Positions 8,565-18,762 of a stretch of 64,000 nt of DNA are shown piece by piece. This DNA is from Sporocytophaga sp. (GTDB lineage Bacteria; Bacteroidota; Bacteroidia; Cytophagales; Cytophagaceae). The translations under genes and the position numbers were made by a program. The number at the start of each line of letters is the position of its first letter. The stretch's first letter is position 1. The notes beneath the pieces are model-generated. The model made no database searches. It was not told where the DNA came from and was given only the letters and a program-made list of their open reading frames with translations. The DNA is taken from the NCBI GenBank assembly GCA_024707265.1, contig JANQAB010000003.1, positions 620,001 through 684,000 of the forward strand, in the 5' to 3' direction.

Positions 8565-9731
8565 ATGTTAAAAAATCTGGCTTATCTGCTTTTGTTTATC
8601 TTTTCATTCATAATCGGAAGTCCTGCAACATCGCAGGTGAAAGAGCCTGGCTACACATACATTCCCTGGGAAAGAATCAAAATTAACGATATAGAAAAAA
8701 AAGAATCAGACACGGTTGTAGTCATCATTACTACAAGAAAGTTTTCTTTGGATAAAACTCAGATATTCAGTAAAGATCAGGACTCACCTGGTCATCTGCA
8801 TTATGTGGTAGCAAGGCTGAAAAACAAAACCTGGAACCTGGAAATCAAACATTCATTTGAAGAAGCAGCTTTAGCAATGCCTTCAAATAAAGACTTTCTC
8901 TTTTATGTGCATGGAGATGGGAAAACATTTCCTGATGTGCTGGAAGGAGGCTTGCGCATGAGCATTCTGTATGGCGTAAATTTTGTAGCTTTTGACTATC
9001 CTACCAGAGATGAAACTTTACCCTTTTGGAAAAACTTTCATACTTCTATAGTAAACGTGAACAATGCCGTTACTTCCTTTGGAAAGATGATCAATGAGGT
9101 AAAAACCTATCGTGCATTATATGATAACAATATCAAATATACCATGTTATTGCATAGCCTTGGAAATGAACTGATCAAAAATTCGCCCGGATTTCAGCAC
9201 TCCTCAATAGTTTTTGAAAATATAGTGATGAATGCACCTGCAGTGAAACAAAGAAAGCATTCTAAGTGGGTCGAAAATATTGCTCTACAGAAAAACATCT
9301 ATATCATTTCAAACAGACGTGATATAATACTTACCGGAGCATATTTTCTGACATTCAAAAGTTATCTGGGGAAAAAACACAGAAGACCTCTTGCTCAAAA
9401 TGCAACCTATGTGAGTCTTGATAACGTTGCAGGCCATAAACACAGTTTTTTTATTGACATAGAACTGCTGAACCTTTCCCCCTCCGTTAAACATTTCTAT
9501 GATCAAATCCTTCACGGACTGCCTGCAGATAATAAAACCTGTTGCTATCTGAAAGCAAAAAAAAACAGCAATAACTATTCAATGAAAAAAAAACCAGATT
9601 GCGAGTTTTTTATTGCCCAGGAGAAAGCACTTCCGACCGCTCCTGCAGCTCCTTCAATGACTGAATTAAGCTTTACTAATTTTATTAATCAAATATTCCA
9701 TACCAAAAAATTCAGAACAGGTAGTAACTGA
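8565..9731 (+). CDS. secreted alpha/beta hydrolase (DUF900-like)
   Basis: A 388-residue protein. Residues 1-24 form a signal peptide (MLKNLAYLLLFIFSFIIGSP, cleavage near ATSQ). The alpha/beta hydrolase signs are the oxyanion-type FYVHGDG (113-118), the VNFVAFDYPTRDE strand (138-150) and a nucleophile elbow LLHSLGNE (195-202) with candidate Ser198. A possible acid lies in NRRDII and a His in VAGHKHSFF. The layout resembles the DUF900 esterase family. The C-terminal 80 residues are Lys/Cys-rich with no recognised domain. The 3' end overlaps the convergent oxidoreductase gene by 66 bases. Substrate unknown; a periplasmic or surface esterase or lipase is the likely reading. Confidence 0.7.
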   Translation: MLKNLAYLLLFIFSFIIGSPATSQVKEPGYTYIPWERIKINDIEKKESDTVVVIITTRKFSLDKTQIFSKDQDSPGHLHYVVARLKNKTWNLEIKHSFEEAALAMPSNKDFLFYVHGDGKTFPDVLEGGLRMSILYGVNFVAFDYPTRDETLPFWKNFHTSIVNVNNAVTSFGKMINEVKTYRALYDNNIKYTMLLHSLGNELIKNSPGFQHSSIVFENIVMNAPAVKQRKHSKWVENIALQKNIYIISNRRDIILTGAYFLTFKSYLGKKHRRPLAQNATYVSLDNVAGHKHSFFIDIELLNLSPSVKHFYDQILHGLPADNKTCCYLKAKKNSNNYSMKKKPDCEFFIAQEKALPTAPAAPSMTELSFTNFINQIFHTKKFRTGSN

Positions 9732-11180
9732 ACTTATTGTAACACCCAATACCCCGTGTAAGCTTATATTCTGGCCGGTAAAGAATAGGTTCGGCACTTT
9801 AGTACGAGTTGGAATAAAAGTCTTGATAGGATCATTGTAATCTTTCATTACCCCATACATACTTCCATCTTTAGTGCCTATATAATCTCTGTAAGTCAAA
9901 GGAGTAGAAGTATTGTATGATTTGATTTTGCCTCTTAGTCCTGGGATTCTTTTTTTCAAGTTCATTAATCAGCTTTTCAGCCTTCCTGCTTTTAAAATCC
10001 TCATAGCCTTCACCTCTATTCGTTCTGTGGTGAGGTATGGTATGAAAAGAAAACTCCCATGGAGCAACATCTTCATATTTCATGTAAGCCATTATAGTAA
10101 GGCTTTCGGCATACTCCTCATCCTGTCTGCTCACAGGGAAGAACAATGCATAACCGAGCGGCCAGTTGTCTTCATTATAATTCAGTGTGTTCCACACATC
10201 CGGATTTTTATAATGATAGATGTTGCAGTTCCTGTATTTAAGTGTTTTGGGTTTTAAGACTATATTAAGAATAAAAACTGAACTTGTATTTTCAAGGTTA
10301 TGAATCCTTGTTGAATATGCCTTTCTGATTTTTCCAGGCTCAACCATATCAAGTGTATTACTCGGATGGATATTTGAAATAAATCGTTTTCCTTCTACCC
10401 TCTCTCCATTTGTCAATTCCACTGATTCAATTTCATCTCCCTTGAAACAGAATTTTGTTACTTCCGAATAATTCCGGATTTCACCCCCATTTCTTTTATT
10501 GATTTCGTCAAAATGGTTGCAATCTGAGCTCCTCCGCCAATGCATTTGTAAGCGCTTTCTATATAGCTGTTGATTATAAGCCCATGTACATAAAGAGGAG
10601 TTTTTTCCCCAACTCCCGCATACAAAGGATTGGTACCGGCGAGTACATTCTGCAATATTACATCTGAAGTAATAGATTCAATATATTCTTTGGCATTTAC
10701 AGAAAGGTACTCTGTATTAAAAAAGCTCTGTTCACTGTAACGCAGATTATATAGTGGTGAAAAGTTACTTATCTCCTTAAGCTTTGAACAGTATTTTTGA
10801 ATCGCTTCCTTTTCTGAAGGGAATTGTTCTATAAGCTTTTCGCTAAACCTTTCATAACCCATCGCATAAGGATATTCCTTCTCATCCTGATCGAAAGAAA
10901 CTACATCAAAACAATCTTCGTCTAGCTTCTTCAGCTTTAGCTTATCCATCAATCCGAAATATCTGAAGTATTGATTAAGGTTTTGTCCTTTATCCAAGCC
11001 TCCTATATAATGGATACCAGTATCAAATATCGCTTTATCCCTTACGAATATCTGAAGATTCCCTCCTATTTGTCTGTTCTTTTCAAGAACACAAACAGAG
11101 TTCCCTTCTTTGGTAAGTGTGTACGCACATAATAAGCCCCCCAGGCCACTTCCAATAATTACGTAATCAAATTGTGGCAT
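9666..11180 (-). CDS. CrtI-like NAD(P)/FAD-dependent oxidoreductase (two frameshifts)
   Basis: About 504 residues once repaired. The N-terminus has the dinucleotide fold FDYVIIGSGLGGLLCAY with GSGLGG and a following VLEKN..IGGN. The C-terminus has the CrtI-like TGQNISLHGVLGVTISS block. The frame breaks twice, first in C5 at 10484-10488 (one G missing on the coding strand) and again in T7 at 9950-9956 (one A too many). Restoring both gives a continuous family-length protein, so the damage looks technical. As the last gene of the flexirubin cluster it likely desaturates or otherwise oxidises the polyene or an acyl precursor; the family also includes carotenoid saturases and desaturases. It starts 9 bases after the MMPL fusion. 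Confidence 0.8.
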
Positions 11181-11189
11181 TCTAAAAAA

Positions 11190-14100
11190 TTATTTTTTTA
11201 TGATAAAAATTCTATTTGATGTCAGCTTTGTATTATCTACAATTTCAACATCAAGCCCTTTGTCTTTGGCCAGTTTTACGATCTCTTTACCAGAAAGATA
11301 TGAAAGCGGATTTTCTGTTTTGTTAAACTTGACAAAACGTGTAGAGAAGAATTCCGTTAGCTTCGTACCTTTATGTCTCTCCTGATAATCTGCATCTCCA
11401 TCTCTCAGGATCAGCATGCCACCAAGGTTTAGCTTGTTAAAGCAATTGTTCAACAGCTCTGTTTGTGCTGCTTCAGGAAGATAATGCATGACATCATTCA
11501 ATATAATCACATCTGAAGCTGGTATCTCATACGTAGTAATATCCGCAGCTTCAAAACCAACATTCGTAGGTTTGGCAAATCCATTCTTAGCTACCTCAAT
11601 CTTTTCAGAGTCATAATCAACTCCAACAATTTTTCTTTCTTCAGATAGAAAACCAAGCATATTACATAAGAATCCATAACCACATCCTAAATCAGTGATC
11701 ATAGCTTTTTTAGGTATAACTGTATTGAAAAACTCGTAGTTATTTTCTAACCTTAACTTTATTCTCAGATACCACTCCAGAACAGGTCCTTTATAAATAT
11801 AGTTCTTGATTAACCTATCCTTGTAATAATTTACTGTTTCCTCCGAATCTGTAAGCTTTTGATATTCTCCTCTGAAATATCTTCCGATCAGTTTTGCTCT
11901 TTCAGAATAGGTCTCCCCGTATGTCTTGTCTTCCGGGGTTATTCTTGGCAAGAACTTCATTGTGATCCTTCCGTTCTTCAGAAGTAAGTCTCCTTTTGCA
12001 ATTGTATCACCTGTACCATGCAGAAGAAGTGGGAGAATATCAAGTTTTAAGCGCTCTGCCATAAGGAAAGCTCCCTTATGGAACCTGGCAACTTTTTTGT
12101 CTGCCGCTCTTGTTCCTTCCGGAAAAATAATAATTGAATAACCCTCGTCAACCAATCCTTTCAGCTTCTCCAATCCTGCCTCATGATCTGAGTTTGCTAG
12201 ATAAAAATCAGCAGATCGGATTACCCTTCCGAAGAATGGAGAATTCCATACCCATTCATTCGTTACCATTACCATCTTAGGATAAAGCATGATAGTAACC
12301 AGAATATCCAGGAATGATTGATGATTCGCGATGATTACCGCTGGTTTTCTAAAATCTTCTCCAGTTTCATTGATAATTTTCTTCCTTACATTCCTCATTA
12401 TATAAATCATGGACCTGCTGAAATACATCAGCAGATAATGCAAGATCAGCTTTCTCTTACTTGCCTTGACAGGAAGGACATACAGGACAACAGGACCAAC
12501 TACATTTAACAAAAGACATCCTGAAAGAAAATAGGTATAAGCTACAAATGTGAAGAATAACCCTTCAGCAGTATACGGATCAAACCCTTTTTTTGCCCTG
12601 TTGGTAATCAACATCCTGAACAGTAAAGGCTGAACAGTATAGGAAATGATAATCACCGAAAACATTCCTACTATTGATAAGAATGCGATTGATTGCAAAG
12701 CCGGATGTTGTGCAAATACCAGAACACCTATTCCAACAATAGAGGTAAATGCAGATAGGAAAATCGATGTCTTGTAAGATGCAAGGTTATTAAGTCCCAG
12801 TCTGTATTCCTGAAGAAGACCAGACATAATGAATATGCTGTAATCTATACCAAGACCGAGAATAAACGTAGAGATGATGATATTAACGATGTTAAACTTA
12901 ATTCCCAGCATTCCCATAAGTCCTAGTGTCCACAGCCAGCTCAGACACATAGGAACAAACGCTATTAACCCAAGTTCTATCCTTCCATAAGAAACTACAA
13001 GTATGAAGAATACCAATCCAAGGGACAGTACTTCCAAAAGGCTGAAGTCTCTATTCAGAATTTCGATAAACTTATCAGTAAGATATTTTTTATCTACTAT
13101 TGTAAGATTATCATTTTCATGAATATCTGCATAGACCTGTTTTTTATTTTCCTCATCAACTTTTAACAAAGTAACGACTGTAGTCAGATCTTTACTTTCT
13201 GTTATAAAATCATTGAAGAACAGTTTTCTTACATCAGCAAGCTCTTCCGTTGACACTGGTTGATATTGCTTATCCAGAAGTTCAAAGAATCCAGCGAATG
13301 CTTCAGGTTTGAATTTATACTTTGCAGAAGACTCCAGAAGATTTTTTTTGATTAAAGCTTTCTTTTCATCTGTCCAGTAATGATTCCACCTTTTGATCTT
13401 TTCTTTCTGAAGGCTATCACTGATCAGCATTTTACTAACTGAAGTATACTTGCGGATGACACCCTCTTCTCTCAGCTTTTCAACCTGATCAGCGACTTTC
13501 TCGCTGCTTGCCAGAGCTTCATTCAGTGTTTTTCCGCTGGAGACCAGGTAAACTGATTTGGATGAAGCAGAACTGATTTTATTAAGATTTTCCTGGGCAA
13601 CAAAAAGCTTATCAGAAACATAGTTCATCTTAAGCATATCACTTTCAAATTCAACCAAATGATAAGTATACGCACAGATAATGGTAACCACAGCGATTGC
13701 CCCTATAATAAAAGGATTTCTGTCAAATTCGTAGGAAGTGTATTTATGAACGAAAGAAAGACTTCCCTGATCTTCTGCTTTTTGTTCTTCAACCTTCTTC
13801 TTCTTAAGAAAATGAGGAAGCACAATTAAACCAATCAAAGCAGCATTGATACAACTGATTGCCGCAAATAAACCAAGGTCCTGTAAAGCTTCACTTTTCA
13901 CAAACATCAGACAGAAGAATGAAGACGCAGTGATAAGACAACTTAATAACAGAGGAGTGGTAACATCCTTTATTACTGACTTAGGGGAACCAGTGCTCTT
14001 GTAATGGGTAAAAATATGAAGCGAGTAATCTATCGTAATACCAAGTAATACAGAACCCATCCCCAAAGCTATGGCAGAAATATTGGGTCTGAAGAAGGTT

Positions 14101-15044
14101 AATAAAGCAAGGGAAATCAGCCCGCCAATGACGACAGGCAGGAATATAAGAAATACAATTGCTGCTCTTCTGAAAAACAAACTGATAAATACTACAAGAA
14201 TTGAGATAGCGATTGATACCGTTATGGTAATATCATTTTTAATTCTTTCGGCATTACCCACCGACATAGCCATTGCTCCAAAATATTCTGCCTTTACTTT
14301 TCCACCCTCTATCTTCTGCAGACTATCTATCGTTGCATCTATACCTTTTATAAATTCAGCATTCTTTGCTGTTTCATTTCCTGAATGAGCCGGATCAATA
14401 AAAAACACAAGGTGTTTTTTATCTTTAGTTACAATACTGCCATTATATAATTCGTAGTTATCTTCATATTGAAGATTCTGAAGTTTCTTTAATCCAATGA
14501 AAGTTATGCCAACAGGATCTTTAATAATAAACTGTTTCATTACAATGCTGGCAGGAGATATCAATGTCTTGTAATTCCTTGCCATCGTTGAATCAAGGCG
14601 TTGTCTTTCGGTCAACAGGTTGATATCAGCATAATCCTTTTCATCCAGAAATAAAGGAATATTTTCGTAAAAACTACTATATACCTGAGCCATCATATCG
14701 TCAGATACTTTGTAGTTGATGTCTTTGATATATTCAGGCTGATATTTTTCCTTCAGTACTTCAGCCAGGTTTTCTGAGAACCCAACCAGTTTATCCGGAT
14801 CAGTTGCGGTAGTGTCATCAAGGTAAAGATGGAAGATAAGTTTATCTGTAAACTTAGAGTTCTGGAAGATCAGATTCATTTTAGCGATCTTCTCATCCTT
14901 GGGCATTATCTTGGAAATATCTTCTTCCATTTTAATACCAGAAGCAAAATATCCAGCTACGGCAATGACAGAACAAATAATGACTGCAAGCAGCCATCTT
15001 CGTTTTTCAAAAAAATTATATAGATTAAGAAACAGACCCGACAT
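11190..15044 (-). CDS. trifunctional MMPL transporter / lysophospholipid acyltransferase / SAM methyltransferase
   Basis: A single intact 1284-residue reading frame with three parts. Residues 1 to about 860 are an RND/MMPL exporter: a signal-like TM1, a periplasmic domain, then two blocks of membrane helices (SIAISILVVFISLFF and SLGLVFFILVVSYG). Residues about 870-1075 are a PlsC-type acyltransferase with NHQSFLD (about 907) and FPEGTR (about 977). Residues about 1085-1284 are a class I methyltransferase with the SAM loop ITDLGCGYGF (about 1118). In aryl-polyene and flexirubin clusters these activities move the pigment lipid across the membrane, acylate it, and methylate the aryl ring or another group. 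Coupling in one chain suggests channelled finishing and export. It is flanked by 7-9 base gaps within the operon. Confidence 0.9.
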   Translation of the reverse strand: MSGLFLNLYNFFEKRRWLLAVIICSVIAVAGYFASGIKMEEDISKIMPKDEKIAKMNLIFQNSKFTDKLIFHLYLDDTTATDPDKLVGFSENLAEVLKEKYQPEYIKDINYKVSDDMMAQVYSSFYENIPLFLDEKDYADINLLTERQRLDSTMARNYKTLISPASIVMKQFIIKDPVGITFIGLKKLQNLQYEDNYELYNGSIVTKDKKHLVFFIDPAHSGNETAKNAEFIKGIDATIDSLQKIEGGKVKAEYFGAMAMSVGNAERIKNDITITVSIAISILVVFISLFFRRAAIVFLIFLPVVIGGLISLALLTFFRPNISAIALGMGSVLLGITIDYSLHIFTHYKSTGSPKSVIKDVTTPLLLSCLITASSFFCLMFVKSEALQDLGLFAAISCINAALIGLIVLPHFLKKKKVEEQKAEDQGSLSFVHKYTSYEFDRNPFIIGAIAVVTIICAYTYHLVEFESDMLKMNYVSDKLFVAQENLNKISSASSKSVYLVSSGKTLNEALASSEKVADQVEKLREEGVIRKYTSVSKMLISDSLQKEKIKRWNHYWTDEKKALIKKNLLESSAKYKFKPEAFAGFFELLDKQYQPVSTEELADVRKLFFNDFITESKDLTTVVTLLKVDEENKKQVYADIHENDNLTIVDKKYLTDKFIEILNRDFSLLEVLSLGLVFFILVVSYGRIELGLIAFVPMCLSWLWTLGLMGMLGIKFNIVNIIISTFILGLGIDYSIFIMSGLLQEYRLGLNNLASYKTSIFLSAFTSIVGIGVLVFAQHPALQSIAFLSIVGMFSVIIISYTVQPLLFRMLITNRAKKGFDPYTAEGLFFTFVAYTYFLSGCLLLNVVGPVVLYVLPVKASKRKLILHYLLMYFSRSMIYIMRNVRKKIINETGEDFRKPAVIIANHQSFLDILVTIMLYPKMVMVTNEWVWNSPFFGRVIRSADFYLANSDHEAGLEKLKGLVDEGYSIIIFPEGTRAADKKVARFHKGAFLMAERLKLDILPLLLHGTGDTIAKGDLLLKNGRITMKFLPRITPEDKTYGETYSERAKLIGRYFRGEYQKLTDSEETVNYYKDRLIKNYIYKGPVLEWYLRIKLRLENNYEFFNTVIPKKAMITDLGCGYGFLCNMLGFLSEERKIVGVDYDSEKIEVAKNGFAKPTNVGFEAADITTYEIPASDVIILNDVMHYLPEAAQTELLNNCFNKLNLGGMLILRDGDADYQERHKGTKLTEFFSTRFVKFNKTENPLSYLSGKEIVKLAKDKGLDVEIVDNTKLTSNRIFIIKK

Positions 15045-15051
15045 TAATATT

Positions 15052-16255
15052 TCAGCTTGAAATTTCAGTATTAAGCTTTTGCTTTGCAGGAAAAACTTTT
15101 AACAGCAAATAAGTAATAAGACCAAACAGTACAGCTGCAGCTACTGCAAGCAACATGCTTCCGACTGTATATTGAAAGAGATCTGCTTTAACATTTTCTA
15201 AAGTAATATCTCTTTTGAAAATCAAAACATCTTTTCCATTTGGCAAAACCATCCCTCCTGCCTTATAGCTTAGGAAAATAAGAATGGGAATCATTGGAGG
15301 AATACTAATGTGTGCTGCAGTTACAAAAAGCACTTTATTTAGTTTCATCAAATGCGCGAGCGTAATTCCAACAATCAGCTGGAACCCCCATATCGGCACA
15401 ATGCCCATGAAAACACCAAACATTATGGATAATGTCTTTCTCAGATCAGATTCATCTCTATTAAAAACATACTTTTTGAAAAAAATCAGATATGCTGTTT
15501 CTATTGAGACTTCTGATTACTTTGAACGGCTTGATAAAGAGTAATGCAATGACTACCAATACAGTATTCAGAACACTTACTCTGCTGAAGTCTTTAAATG
15601 GTCTGAAGTGCGTAACACGTTCTTTACCATAATAAACCTGCACCGGTACAGAATCAACTTTTACACCTTTCCAGGAAGCTCTGACTATATTCTCAATTTC
15701 GAATTCATATTTCCTTGTAAACCATTTCATATTATATAATGGCTCCAGGGGATAAAGACGGTATCCTGACTGAGTATCCGGAAGTTTTACACCCGTTTCA
15801 AACCAAAACCAGAAATTGGAAAACTTATGTCCAAAGCTGCTTTTCCCTGGTACAGAAGATTGTTCCATATTCCTTGCACCTACAATAAGGGTTCCAGGCT
15901 CTTTTTCTATCTTATCAATAAACACGGGGAGGTCTGATGCCATATGCTGGCCATCAGAATCTATGGTAATAGCATATTGATATCCCTGCTCAAAAGCAGC
16001 TTTGAATCCTGTGCGAAGGGCCATGCCTTTGCCCATATTATGAGGCTGCTGAACTACTTTAATTTGGGTGAAGGATTCAAGAATATCGCGGGTAGAATCT
16101 GTAGAGCCATCATTGACAACGATGACATTTCCAGTATATTCCAGCACATCCCCGATCACTTTGGACAAAGTTTTTTCATTGTTGTATGTAGGAATCAACA
16201 CACAACACTTAAGCTTGTCAAACTTTTCCCTATAGGTATTTTTCAGAGATATCAT
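15052..16255 (-). CDS. glycosyltransferase family 2 fused to DUF2062 (one frameshift)
   Basis: The N-terminal part (about residues 17-240) is a GT2 domain: VLIPTYNNEKTLSKVI, VVNDGSTDST (47-56) and the metal-binding DSDGQH (99-104). It resembles dolichyl-phosphate-mannose-synthase-like enzymes. The C-terminal part is a DUF2062 membrane domain (MFGVFMGIVPIWGFQL and more TM). The two are out of frame through one surplus base in A7 at 15479-15485. Removing it gives NSISDFFKKYVFNRDES and one protein of about 400 residues, a known domain fusion. Membrane-bound. In the flexirubin cluster it might glycosylate the product or make a lipid-linked sugar; the acceptor is unknown. Confidence 0.85.
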
Positions 16256-16362
16256 GAATCATTTGATATTGAATACTGCAAGCCAAAAAGCCGATTAATA
16301 ACATATTCCCCACTTGTTTAATTCCTTAAAAGCAAAAAATATTAATCAGTTCTGAATAGCTG

Positions 16363-16731
16363 CTATTTGAAGGTTCCGCTAAACTTAAAGAATACTTTAT
16401 CTTCAAAAAATATGGTATTGTTAACCTTAATAACAGAATCTTCCTGATGTTTATAGTTGATATCAAAATCAAGAAACTTGTTTACCTCAGGATTTACAAT
16501 ATTCATAAACTTCAGGTTATCGCCTGTTACCAAAATCAGTTCTTTTTCTAAGACTGATGAAAGCATTTCTTTGATCATTTGTACCATACACACCCCTGGC
16601 ACAACAGGATTCCCAGGAAAATGACCTTCAAATATTTTATGTTTTTCGTTGAGCTCAACTCTTACTTTAAGCGAGCCTTCTGCAACCGGCTCTACGGTTT
16701 GTACTTTATAGAAATTCTTCTCTTGTAACAT
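16363..16731 (-). CDS. 3-hydroxyacyl-ACP dehydratase-like hotdog protein
   Basis: A 122-residue single hotdog domain with the FabA/FabZ active-site segment EGHFPGNPVVPGV (35-47), including the catalytic His37 and the PGNP-PG turn. The paired acidic position on the following helix (VCMVQMIKEM) has Gln and Glu. It likely removes water from the 3-hydroxyacyl-ACP during polyene extension, giving the trans double bonds. It sits in the middle of the flexirubin operon, one base after the stop-to-start gap from the lipoprotein gene downstream. A second hotdog protein in the cluster (26979-27437) may be its partner. Confidence 0.85.
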   Translation of the reverse strand: MLQEKNFYKVQTVEPVAEGSLKVRVELNEKHKIFEGHFPGNPVVPGVCMVQMIKEMLSSVLEKELILVTGDNLKFMNIVNPEVNKFLDFDINYKHQEDSVIKVNNTIFFEDKVFFKFSGTFK

Positions 16732-16732
16732 A

Positions 16733-17386
16733 TTATCTTTTCAAAAGACTCATCTTTATTGTCAACTTGATATTCTGATGATCCAGCAGAATATTTGAAG
16801 GGACTTTATCTATATAATCATTGAATAAGATCTCCACTTTAACCTTGGATTTCTTTCCGTAAGTGGTCATTATTTTTGACAACTGCCCATCTTCAAGATT
16901 GTAAAAATAAGCATTTTCTTCCTTCTTTCCTCTGAGTCTGTAAATTACATGTGTGCTATCTTTTGATACAACTGCTTCAGATGCAATTAACGGATTCATG
17001 AGCAATAGCCTGAAATCGTCCCGGAGAAGGTTGATTACTACCTTTTTGTTCATTTGGTCAATGCAATAATGCACTTTAAAAAAATCAGAAGGCCCCAGCT
17101 CAAAGTCAAAAAGTTTAACTCCTACTTCGGTGGTAAATACAAGTCTGTACTTATCCGGCTCTGTATTTTTTATAATTAATAAACCACTAAGATAATGTCC
17201 ATAAACATCTACAGCAGTTTTATATACAAATGCACCACTGTCACTTTTGAAAAGCGACACCAGCTCTCCCGATTTCAAAGGCCTGCTTGCTTCTCCTGTA
17301 CTGGCTGTTTTAGATCCTTTGCAAGCGAAAAGCAGAAGTATCAGAATACTACTTAATATGAAACTTCTCATCTGAAATTTCTGCAT
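16733..17386 (-). CDS. flexirubin-cluster lipoprotein
   Basis: A 217-residue protein with a lipoprotein signal (FILSSILILLLFAC, lipobox LFAC-K). The first Met (17386) and a second at residue 6 are both possible starts; both lie inside the end of the LolA-like gene, a 38-base overlap. The mature part is beta-rich (YKTAVDVYGHYLSGLLIIKN, YRLVFTTEVGVKLFDFEL) and resembles the DUF4292/LolB-type lipoproteins that receive lipids or lipoproteins. Next to LolA, this suggests a LolA-LolB-like pair handing the pigment lipid to the outer membrane. That role is inference from order and fold impression. Confidence 0.7.
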   Translation of the reverse strand: MQKFQMRSFILSSILILLLFACKGSKTASTGEASRPLKSGELVSLFKSDSGAFVYKTAVDVYGHYLSGLLIIKNTEPDKYRLVFTTEVGVKLFDFELGPSDFFKVHYCIDQMNKKVVINLLRDDFRLLLMNPLIASEAVVSKDSTHVIYRLRGKKEENAYFYNLEDGQLSKIMTTYGKKSKVKVEILFNDYIDKVPSNILLDHQNIKLTIKMSLLKR

Positions 17387-18002
17387 TTACTTTTTTATTA
17401 ATGAAAGCTATATTAGTATAATCCCCTGATGGCTCAGTCATGGTCAATTTAGAGACTGTAAAATCCTTTTTGTCAAAGTATAAACTGATGGTTTTCAGAA
17501 AACCTTTCATGTTTTTGTTCAGAGGAGTAAGGTCAACCAGATAATACTTTTCATTCTGGAAATACTTGATATGATAATCCTTACTGTTCAGCACATTCCC
17601 CTGTACACTATTAATGATCATGTTGTTGATCTCCTGGAACATCTTATTTGACTGCATGTCATACTTGTTTTCCCTGGAATCATCTTTTATAAAAACTTTA
17701 TTTTTATTCATGATGATCAGGTATTGAAAAGGGTCAGTGTATTGCCATCTCAGCATGTTATCCTTTTTGAACATGAAACTGCCTTTAGTAATAATCTTCT
17801 CTTCAAGTACGCTCAGGTTTTTCTCCTGTACAAAATCACTTTGAATGGTCCTGGTTTCTTTCGCTGTTTTAGCAAGATTATTTTTAAATGAAACCGAATC
17901 TGTAAGCGGAGTAAAACCAGCATGCTGACTTAAAGCAATGGTAGTAAGTCCCAAAATAAACGAAAGAAAAAATCCGAATTTCTTAATTAAAAGCATATGC
18001 AT
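17349..18002 (-). CDS. LolA-like outer membrane lipoprotein carrier
   Basis: A 217-residue periplasmic protein. Signal peptide about residues 1-25 (GFFLSFILGLTTIALSQ). The mature part shows the LolA pattern: TIQSDFVQEKNLSVLEEKIITKGSFMFKK-type strands with LRWQYTDPFQYLIIMNKNKVFI after them, then TPLNKNMKGFL and IS-YFDKKDFTVSKL. LolA chaperones lipidated molecules across the periplasm. LolA homologues are regular members of aryl-polyene clusters, where they are thought to carry the aryl-polyene lipid. Its start overlaps the deacetylase gene end by 20 bases. Confidence 0.85.
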   Translation of the reverse strand: MHMLLIKKFGFFLSFILGLTTIALSQHAGFTPLTDSVSFKNNLAKTAKETRTIQSDFVQEKNLSVLEEKIITKGSFMFKKDNMLRWQYTDPFQYLIIMNKNKVFIKDDSRENKYDMQSNKMFQEINNMIINSVQGNVLNSKDYHIKYFQNEKYYLVDLTPLNKNMKGFLKTISLYFDKKDFTVSKLTMTEPSGDYTNIAFINKKVNAEISDEKFHIK

Positions 18003-18762
18003 CTTTATTTACAAACTTCTCAATTGATACAAAAGAATATCCATTTTCCTTTGCATACAAAATAAATGATTCTAAAATCTCAACAGTTCGATCATTGGTA
18101 TCATGAAAAAGATAAATAGCTCCCGGTTTCAGTGCTTTTTTCAGTTTTTCCAATAAATTGTTTTTACCCATAACAACAGTATCAAAGGAACGAACATTCC
18201 ATCCGATGGTGGAATATCTGGTACCTCTAAGTGCCTTATACAAAGGAGGGTTCGTTACTCCATAAGGTGGTCGGAAATACAAGGGATATTTCCCCAAAAC
18301 CTCCCTGATCTTATCATCGGTCTGTTTCAATTCAAGTTTCATGCCTGAAGGTGATTTCAGGTCAAACCAGAAAGAATGATTGAAGGTATGATTTCCTATT
18401 ATGTGTCCCTCTTGATCCGTTTTTTTTAATAAAGCTTCGTTTTCTACTATGTTTTTTCCGATGACAAAAAAAGCTGCAGGAACAGAATGCTCTTTTAAAA
18501 TCTGTAATATTCTTGGGGTTATTTCAGGATGAGGTCCATCATCAAAGGTTATGCATAATTCCTTCTTACTATCGGGCCCAGAACAAAAAGCCTTTACAAA
18601 AAAGCCTGCACTGAGATAGGTCACCCCGTAAAATACAACAGCAGAATACACTAAAACATTAAGGACCAGCCACCAAAAAGAAAAATCTTTTTCGATCGCC
18701 AGGTAAAGGAGCAGTGCCGAAATGATGAAAAATAACGCGCTGACAAGCTTAAACCTCAACAT
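17983..18762 (-). CDS. polysaccharide deacetylase family protein (NodB-like)
   Basis: A 259-residue protein with two N-terminal membrane helices (residues about 5-24 and 29-50) and a NodB domain. Metal- and acid-binding motifs are ITFDDGPHPE (71-80) and NHTFNHS (124-130); FRPPYG follows, and LFHDT closes the active site. So the catalytic set is complete. It removes acetyl or acyl groups from a sugar or related substrate, outside the inner membrane. In the flexirubin cluster, next to a glycosyltransferase, it might trim a glycan or ester attached to the pigment. The start overlaps the chain-length-factor gene by 7 bases. Confidence 0.87.
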   Translation of the reverse strand: MLRFKLVSALFFIISALLLYLAIEKDFSFWWLVLNVLVYSAVVFYGVTYLSAGFFVKAFCSGPDSKKELCITFDDGPHPEITPRILQILKEHSVPAAFFVIGKNIVENEALLKKTDQEGHIIGNHTFNHSFWFDLKSPSGMKLELKQTDDKIREVLGKYPLYFRPPYGVTNPPLYKALRGTRYSTIGWNVRSFDTVVMGKNNLLEKLKKALKPGAIYLFHDTNDRTVEILESFILYAKENGYSFVSIEKFVNKDAYAFN

